Shown here piece after piece: positions 57,577 through 64,000 of a stretch of DNA of 64,000 bases (position 1 is its first letter; the number at the start of each line of letters is the position of its first letter). Under the pieces are notes generated by a model. It had not been told where the DNA came from. It ran no database searches and saw only the letters and a program-made list of their open reading frames with translations. The stretch is from the NCBI GenBank assembly GCA_905250115.1, contig CAJNOI010000286.1, positions 25,232 through 89,231 on the forward strand. Direction: 5' to 3'. Both the position numbers and the translations under genes were made by a program. Source of the DNA: Adineta steineri (taxonomy: Eukaryota > Rotifera > Eurotatoria > Adinetida > Adinetidae).

Positions 57577-58427
57577 GACACTGTTTTTTTTCTTTTATTA
57601 TTAATAAAGTGGAATTCTTCATATTTAGAAACGTGAATATTATAAAAATATAGATTAACGTTAAATAAGGATAGATCGAAGAAACTCGAAACTTCATGAC
57701 CGAATATTTTTGTTTCATCAAGTAAGACTTCTTTGAGTGAAGGACTCATCAAAGTTTGTGTCGCATTACTTGTACCATTTAATCCATCTGAAGAAATACT
57801 CACAAAATAGAAACAACAACTATTTGTCATGAAACAGCTCTTATTTTTGCTCACTCAATCTATGCTATAAACCGTTAAAATAAAACAATCATTAATCGAA
57901 TAAAGTCACTCGTTTTAGCCGTGCCTAAGATACAGCGTCATCTCCTTCGTATATATTATGAGCTAGAAAATCTTGTATTAAATTTTAATTATTATATCTC
58001 AAGTGGTTTTCTTTGAGAACAAAGAATATTTTTAGTCTTGTTGGTATAAACGAGCGTTTTTCTATTTATATAAATGGGAACGCTTTTTTTTTAATCTTTT
58101 TATTTCTACTTGGGACATTATAAGCAGCACTTTTCTCGCATAGATAATATTAATCACGAACATAATATATTAATAGGCAGTATATATTTCATCATTTTCT
58201 TTGCATTATAATCTATTAATAAGGTTTCTTAGTTTATCTTTGTTGTAATTGGTCTGTGAAAACATTATTTCAATGTGCGATGAACAACGGCATAGACTGT
58301 AATAGAAATATTTAATTAAAACCTCAGTATAAAATATTTCAGGAAAGAAATTTGAAGTTAGTTGTTTTTAACATAATCTCTTATAATGAATGTTTTTTTC
58401 TTTTTTCTTCTAGATAAATCAGTTAAA
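57577..58427. other. Intergenic region
   Basis: No gene is supported. The upstream end of the next gene contains an acceptor-like TTTTTTCTTCTAG ending at 58413, 14 nt before the ATG. Confidence 0.45.
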
Positions 58428-59396
58428 ATGTCGTTAGAAATAGATTACAATTCATCATTAATATCAATACAAACAAATTTATATAAATACGGTGGACCAT
58501 TTTTGATGATTTTGGGTACTGTAAGTTGCGTACTTAGTTTGATTGTTTTTACAAAAAAGAACCAACGTAAAAATCCATGTGCAATATATTTGGTGGCGTG
58601 TAATATTGGTTATCTTCTACAAATTTATACAACAATGCTATTAGCGATCCTATCAAATGGTTACAATATTGATCCTACTTTATATAGTCTGAGTTTCTGT
58701 CATTTTCGTTATTATACACTGCTTTTATCTGCTGTTTTAAGTCCATCTTATTTAATATTGGCATCTATTGATCGAATATTAATCACTTCACCAAATGCTC
58801 TAACAAGGCAACGAAGTACTTTACGTCTAACTTATATATGCATCATAGGTATAACATTATTTTGGTTATTAGCTCATATGCATACATTATTTCTGACTCG
58901 TATTGTGGAACCGGTACCAAATCTTATCATTTGCTCTTTTCAGCCTAGATTCTATATAGCATTCATAAATTATTATACAATATTAATCCAAGACATTCTT
59001 ATTCCATTATTGATGATTATTTTGGGAGTATGGGCTGTGAGAAATCTTCGAAAAAGGCGTCAGGTCACTTTTGCTACTGTCAACACAGCTATTATTGCTG
59101 TACATCCTACTCATTCAAAAGATAGTCAACTTATTCAAATTTTGATTATTGATATTAGTATATATATTATATTCAGTGCAATGATGCCACCTGTTCTTAT
59201 ATACTTACAAATACTTCAAACTCGATCATATAATTTTGCTGAATTTCAATTCGGACTCCTGATTTTGAATATTGCTCTGTTCAGTTCTTATATCCCATTT
59301 TGTGTTGGCTTCTATACCAATTTTCTCGTGTCTAAAAAATTTCGATCTGAAGTTAAAAATATTATCAAGTGTCAACATCTTGTTCATAATTATTAA
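58428..59396 (+). CDS. Rhodopsin-like 7TM receptor
   Basis: The 322 residues contain seven hydrophobic helices: TM1 FLMILGTVSCVLSLIVFT followed by the loop KKNQRKNPCAIYL, a Cys before TM3 (SFCHFRYY), a DRI version of the DRY motif (ASIDRIL), Cys in the second loop (LIICSFQPRFY), TM6 with MMPPVLIYL, and a tail VSKKFRSEVKNIIKC. I chose the ATG at 58428 because the 14 codons before it fall in a pyrimidine-rich tract ending TTCTAG, an intron or trans-splice acceptor. It shares the TM1-loop pattern (KKNxxKNxCxIYL) with the receptor at 48961 and is probably a distant paralogue. The ligand is unknown. Confidence 0.86.
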   Translation: MSLEIDYNSSLISIQTNLYKYGGPFLMILGTVSCVLSLIVFTKKNQRKNPCAIYLVACNIGYLLQIYTTMLLAILSNGYNIDPTLYSLSFCHFRYYTLLLSAVLSPSYLILASIDRILITSPNALTRQRSTLRLTYICIIGITLFWLLAHMHTLFLTRIVEPVPNLIICSFQPRFYIAFINYYTILIQDILIPLLMIILGVWAVRNLRKRRQVTFATVNTAIIAVHPTHSKDSQLIQILIIDISIYIIFSAMMPPVLIYLQILQTRSYNFAEFQFGLLILNIALFSSYIPFCVGFYTNFLVSKKFRSEVKNIIKCQHLVHNY

Positions 59397-60778
59397 CACA
59401 AACTACTCGTAATACCAGACTAACTGTTGAATGGTGTACCATTATAAGTTTCTTTGTTTATTGTAATTATGTATCTTGGAACACTGTTGTAAATAACTAT
59501 TTTTATTTAACAATAAATATTTACATAAGGTAATTAAAAAGTTTTGAGGGTATGAATGTGAATGAGACGCGAGAAGGTGTTATCTTTATATTTCACCCAT
59601 ACCCACATCCACTCATGTTTACAAATCATAATTTTATAATTAACAAACTGACAGTCAGAGTAGAAATAATCGAGTGTAAATTTCAAATCCTACTTTACGA
59701 GAATTACGATTATGAAAACCATTTAATAAACCGATTAGAAAACCAATTATAATAGAAGCTGCACTTAATTTAATTACCAGTGAATGATTATTTAATCTTA
59801 GTGAAAATACTCACCAAGCTAGTACGACTTGCAAGCGTGAGTACTCGTATGAGTTGTTTCTGTAAGATTATACAGAAATAGAATAAAATTATGTAATAAA
59901 AAAAAAATATTAAATAGAGAATAAGAAAGAAATATTTTGGCGACTTATGTTATTTCCATTCTTTTCTAATGAGTCATTCATTTAAATATAGTGAATGGCC
60001 GTTTGAAGAATAGAAAGACGACTTGTTCACACTTCTAGATTAAAATACTTTTCTTTTTAGACAAATTATGAAAATAAACGAAACGAACGATAACTACTAA
60101 CTTTGTCTACAAGTCGGTTAGGATCTGATCTCATCAGATCATATACATAATCTTAAGGACTTTTTGGTTATTTTTTATTTTTATATTTCTTACTGATAAT
60201 ACTCTAATTGTCAATTTAAAGTATGTTTTTTTTCTTAATGATCTGTCTGATATTTTTTAATGATAAATCGTGATTTGATAACTAAATTATTAAAATTTGT
60301 GTTTATTGCTGTTGTATTTCCATCAACACGTGTTTTTATTTACTTCTTTTTTGTTTTAAAAACGCGAGATGCCTATTGATATTTTGTATAAAAAATGTAA
60401 ACATAATGTAACGTGTTCTGTTCCCAGATTTAGTCGCTTAGTAGTTTCTCAGTGTCCAAATGTATATTTTTTATTAACTTTGTATCTAAATAAAATAAAT
60501 GTATTAGAACGGTACTGAACAGAATATCAAGCTACAAGTAATGTACAGAAATCTAGTAGAGTACTCAAATCTATAACATGAGTACTTGTGGCATTTTCTA
60601 CGGTGACTGCGACTTGAGTACTCTCTTCACGAGTGCATTCACTAAGGCAGAACTTAGTCAAATCATCAACAAATACTGAAGAACACAAGCTAGATATATG
60701 TGCACCACTCTTTTGCGAGTGGAATAGCAATCACCAATGTTGCGTCGACCCGCGTTTCGCAGAGTTAAAACCACGCAT
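59397..60778. other. Intergenic region
   Basis: One telomere-like foldback (59541-59617) lies here. No gene is otherwise seen. Confidence 0.45.
59541..59617. repeat. Telomere-like foldback
   Basis: TTTTGAGGGTATGAATGTGA faces CACCCATACCCACATCCACTC across about 35 bp. Confidence 0.65.
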
Positions 60779-60813
60779 TTGGATGTGCACAAGGTAATAC
60801 CCACATCCTCAAG
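60779..60813. repeat. Telomere-like foldback, short
   Basis: TTGGATGTG and ACCCACATCCTCAAG, with the family end CCTCAAG. It lies just before the 7TM pseudogene. Confidence 0.5.
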
Positions 60814-60837
60814 TTATCAATATTTTTTATTGCACAA

Positions 60838-61290
60838 ATGACATATATCACAAGTCGATCATTTCTTGATTTTCAATGTCATTCTACTGATTTTTTATTA
60901 CGAATCTGTTTATTCATGGGTAAATGGTTTAATGCATATGTAGCTACAGAAAGAGCATTTAGTGTAATGAAAGGAACAAGTTTTAATAAACAAAAAAGCA
61001 TAAAAACGGCTAAACATATGATTATGATTTTCATGAACCAATTCATGGACGTCTTTTAAATAATCATGATGAAAAATATATTTGGTGTGTTGTTACTTAT
61101 CCATCTAATCTACAATTCTATGATACATTCATTCATATATTTCTTTTTTTTAATTCCATTTATCATTAGTATTATCTCAGCTATTCTTATTATCGTAATA
61201 ACTGCTCGACAAAGAGCACATGTTGAAAATCAACAACCTCATTATCAAAATCTATTACTAAGGTGCAAACAATGCAAAACCGAAGCATAA
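60838..61290 (+). pseudogene. 7TM receptor pseudogene (TM2/3 to TM6 region)
   Basis: The first frame reads DFLLRICLFMGKWFNAYVATERAF and MKGTSFNKQKSIKTAKHM, matching TM3 (ERA in place of DRY) and its following loop. The frame then shifts near 61035 with loss of part of TM4, continues as HEPIHGRLLNN and WCVVTYPSNLQFYDTFIHIF, and shifts again at a T-run near 61140 into IPFIISIISAILIIVITARQ and the tail to 61290. TM1, TM7 and several loops are missing. The second shift is shared with the fragment at 57278-57530. Confidence 0.75.
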
Positions 61291-61903
61291 TTGTTTTTTT
61301 CGTTTTTTCACACATGCTTTGGTAGAGCTCGTCGAGCTAAATAAGAATATGTTAGTCTTAATATTTTTTCGAAAGGTGTTCAGTGAAAAATTTCGACTTT
61401 TTTCTCAAAGTACTGAATGATCCATTTTCTTGAGAAAAAATTTTAAAAAATTCATTTTATAATGTTTTTTCATTTCTTGGAACTTATGAAAACGACATAT
61501 TCAGATTCCTCGTGAAAATCTGCATCGATCTGACTTATTTTTAACGTTTTTTTTAATATTCCTTAGTGAAAATATGCTTATAAAATGAAGAGATTCAAAA
61601 GTGAAAAAAAACGTCAAAAAGTAGTATGTCGTAGAGTTTTTTGTATTTTCAGGTAGAGTTAAGTTTCATATACCATTAGAAACGCCAGATGGTGGGCTTC
61701 AAAAGTGTATATTTGATTTTTCGAAATATCACTTTATTAAAAAAAAAATCTCGTTCAACTCTCGTTGAGGACGCCTAAAACATAAAAGTCTTACATGAAT
61801 ACGAGTCTTTCTTCACTAAAATTCGTTCACTCTCCAATACAAATGACAGATTCGAGAGTCTGTTTGAAAAAAAATATCAAAATATGATATTATTTTATCG
61901 TAC
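61291..61903. other. Noncoding stretch
   Basis: AT-rich with nothing recognised. Confidence 0.4.
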
Positions 61904-62037
61904 CTCGAATAGGTGAAATCCATATTGGTAGAGTTCCTCGTGAATTTTCTTACTAAATTGATATATCCTGTTAAAAAAGCAATATCAATATCTTTTGTCC
62001 AAGGAATAATAGTTTTATTACGCACAACATGTTTCAT
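61904..62037 (-). CDS. LicD-like exon, partial
   Basis: The frame reads VVRNKTIIPWTKDIDIAFL followed by NLVRKF, resembling the LicD/fukutin-type nucleotidyltransferase core (R-x-K-x-I-I-P-W-D-x-D-I-D). The metal-binding Asp pair of DID is kept, while the usual first Asp after Trp is Thr. A donor-like CGAG^GTACGA ends the exon at 61904. No other exon of the gene is visible nearby, so it may be a fragment or a gene whose other exons I cannot recognise. Such enzymes transfer phosphocholine or ribitol phosphate to glycans. Confidence 0.45.
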
Positions 62038-62296
62038 TTTGAGTTGTACATTGAGGAGAATGAGAACATGTTAGAAAAGCACAGTGACTGATATTATATG
62101 GAAGTGAATCGATGGTCTTCACAATCTTTTTTGTTTACTAAGTATAAAAAAATATACAAGAAACTATTGTGAGTGTCTCATTAATAAATGAAGATAATAG
62201 TTATTTGCAAAAATCTACTATTTCGATAAACTAATGAACATCTTTACTTAATATCAATCAAGAAACATATGTAAATTGATGGTAAAAAGCATCAAA
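62038..62296. other. Short intergenic gap
   Basis: Lies between the LicD-like exon (minus) and the signal-peptide exon (plus). A divergent promoter is possible but not shown. Confidence 0.35.
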
Positions 62297-62368
62297 ATGC
62301 GAGTCCTTATCTTTCAAGTTCTAAGTATTTTTGTTCTGTTGTGGGATAGTTCAATTACAGACGCTCAC
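62297..62368 (+). CDS. Possible first exon coding a signal peptide
   Basis: The 24 codons from ATG encode MRVLIFQVLSIFVLLWDSSI then TDAH, a clear secretory signal with a cleavage region, and stop at a strong donor (CTCAC^GTAAGA, phase 0). Downstream exons are uncertain. Candidates are an exon near 62553-62604 (AACCAG acceptor, GTAGTATG donor) and a 21-nt one near 62875-62895 with GTAAGA after it, both His/Lys-rich in some frame. Confidence 0.4.
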
Positions 62369-63519
62369 GTAAGACTAAATTGTATTGAATGACTACAGAT
62401 ATAATGTTCAGGTACTTTATACTATATATTTGAAATGTGTATCCTATGTTTACTAAAATGAATACAACTTTATATAATCAATAATTTTTCAATTGTAAAC
62501 TGATTTCTAAATTTTTTACCTTAATTGAAAAATTATCGTGATTATTAACCAGACCATAAACGTTATAATGACAATCCATTTGCTATATCGCATAAACATC
62601 ATAAGTAGTATGTCTATATATAAAAAATTGGAATATATCAACATAACGATCATAATTTTTTTATTATAAAATGATTATGTAGAAGTTTTTGGTCAATAAA
62701 TACAACTAACATTGGTAAGATAAAAATTATAACATATATTCTAATTTCTATCTTGTTGTTAGATAGACACTACTATGAATTAAAACGATAAAATATTAGA
62801 TAATAAAAGAATATATATATAACACATTATAAATCCTCTTATTCCTAATATTTATTTTTCTTTGAATAACATAGCAGCACCATTTCATAAAAAAGGTAAG
62901 AAATATAAATGTTTCGTGTATCAACAGCTACTTTTTCTTTCTATATAACGGCAGTAAGATCATACGATTTTTCTCTTTTATCATTCTAAATACATGATAT
63001 GTTAGTGACGAATTTCTCATATTTACATTGTAAAAATATTACTTGACAGTAGATTCTTGTATGTGATAGATGTTAATTGTTGATATAATGAAGTTATACT
63101 ATTATGATATGGATAGAATAAAACATTCAAAAACGTTTTAATTATTTATTGAGCAGAGATATATTTTTAGTGCGTTTGAATATACAATTTCGAATTATAT
63201 TTATTCATATTCATGATAAAAAGATGTACATGTAAATCAAGTCTGTATTTATTCTCATTATTTTTTAGTCTTCATACTATGTTTATTGTTTCATGATATT
63301 TTATATAAATTCATAAGAAACAATAGCAACTTTAATTCTTAAAATAAATATTTCTGTTGATTTGTTTTGATTAAAAGTTTTGTATAATTATTCATAAAGA
63401 GTAATCAATTAAAAATTTATCTACCATGTGAGTGGATAAAACTCTGATTCTACCCTACTCTCAAATATAAGAAATAAGATAAAATCTTTAGTAAATATAA
63501 AATTTCATCATTATAAACT
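62369..63519. other. AT-rich region, possible unresolved exons
   Basis: About 1.1 kb with no confident gene. It may hold the small downstream exons of the signal-peptide gene. Confidence 0.35.
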
Positions 63520-64000
63520 TTAAACTAGTTTATTAAAAGATAAATTTAAAAATGAGATTATCATTAATACAGCGGAACGACTAAATAAATTCTCCTCGAC
63601 GACATCATTTGCTACATCAATTTGTTTGACTAAATTTTCTTTTTCATAATATTGAATTACTGCTTTAGTTGATCCTTGATAGGTGGCAATTCTAAAATAA
63701 AAAACTCACAACAAATATTGATTTTAAAAATTTACCGTTTTTTCAAAGTTTCTTCGTTATCATCAATTCGTCCACTATCTCTACCCCGTTCCATACATCG
63801 ATGAATACTAGTCTTTAAATATTTATTTAATTATAGAATAAAAATCATAATTAGATTTATTACCTTTTCATCACAATCAAAAAGAAGTGCACATTGAAGG
63901 TTAACTCTATCAGACATAGATTTTTTCCATTCGGTAATATTATCTTGATCTCTCGGAAAACCATTAATTAAATCATTTTCTTTACCATTCTTTCTTATTG
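63520..64000 (-). CDS. CMPK1: UMP-CMP kinase, C-terminal part (runs off window)
   Basis: Three minus-strand exons are visible: 64000(+)-63864, 63812-63736 and 63691-63520. The product shows the nucleoside monophosphate kinase core LINGFPRDQDN (family DGFPR), LLFDCDEK, the lid RCMERGRDSGRIDDN typical of UMP-CMP kinases, KKRIATYQGSTKAVIQYYE, and VKQIDV. The enzyme phosphorylates UMP and CMP with ATP in the cytosol. Splice sites (AAAG^GTAATA, CG^GTAAAT) keep phase. The usual Asp in DGFPR is Asn here. The N-terminus with the P-loop lies beyond the right edge. The last about 20 residues do not match the family's usual C-terminus. Confidence 0.85.

Noticed and set aside
57555..57854. Minus-strand 99-residue frame with a TQTLMSPSL-like stretch
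   Set aside because: A faint resemblance to the TM-ectodomain family, but no TM, no cysteine pattern and no splice sites.

Overview
The window looks like nuclear DNA of a bdelloid rotifer. It is AT-rich and carries short introns, tracts of the hexamer TGTGGG (the telomere repeat known from bdelloids), and protein types typical of these animals: NHL, FG-GAP, LamG, pentapeptide, F-box/LRR and fast-evolving 7TM receptors. The species assignment is inference. One 100-N assembly gap lies at 16056-16155.

Layout. Left part (1-9.2 kb): a hammerhead-type ribozyme core, a LamG-like secreted or membrane gene (minus strand), three hAT-type non-autonomous elements with 8-bp target duplications, a long foldback element, a minisatellite, and a split PAN/Apple plus Thr-rich gene whose intron holds several of these insertions. 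Between 12.2 and 15.8 kb three closely packed minus-strand genes follow one another: a D-cysteine desulfhydrase/ACC-deaminase-like enzyme, LAMTOR4 and RAD9. They are about 85 and 126 bp apart and have splice-acceptor-like tracts just before their start codons, which suggests an operon resolved by spliced-leader trans-splicing. An ABCC/MRP transporter (5' end lost in the gap) and a very large three-unit TM-ectodomain-TM protein occupy 16.2-25.7 kb.

A full-length non-LTR retrotransposon lies at 27.6-33.6 kb, bounded by a target duplication. Its second ORF is cut by a 424-bp palindromic hAT-like MITE. Then come an FG-GAP membrane protein, three tandem paralogous B-box/coiled-coil/NHL genes, a 7TM receptor, a decaying F-box/LRR gene built of 84-bp LRR exons, a pentapeptide-repeat membrane protein, a second intact 7TM receptor with two broken 7TM fragments near it, a LicD-like exon, and the 3' end of a UMP-CMP kinase at the right edge.

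The most unusual signal is a dispersed family of about 18 small foldbacks. A G-rich arm made of TGTGGG-like telomere units is followed by a short AT-rich core and a C-rich arm, often with the outer ends CTTGAGGG and CCCTCAAG. At least two copies share the same core sequence, so they look like related elements and not random telomere-like drift. Gene models were built by reading splice junctions by eye (GT/AG, phase continuity, family alignment) and are not transcript-confirmed.
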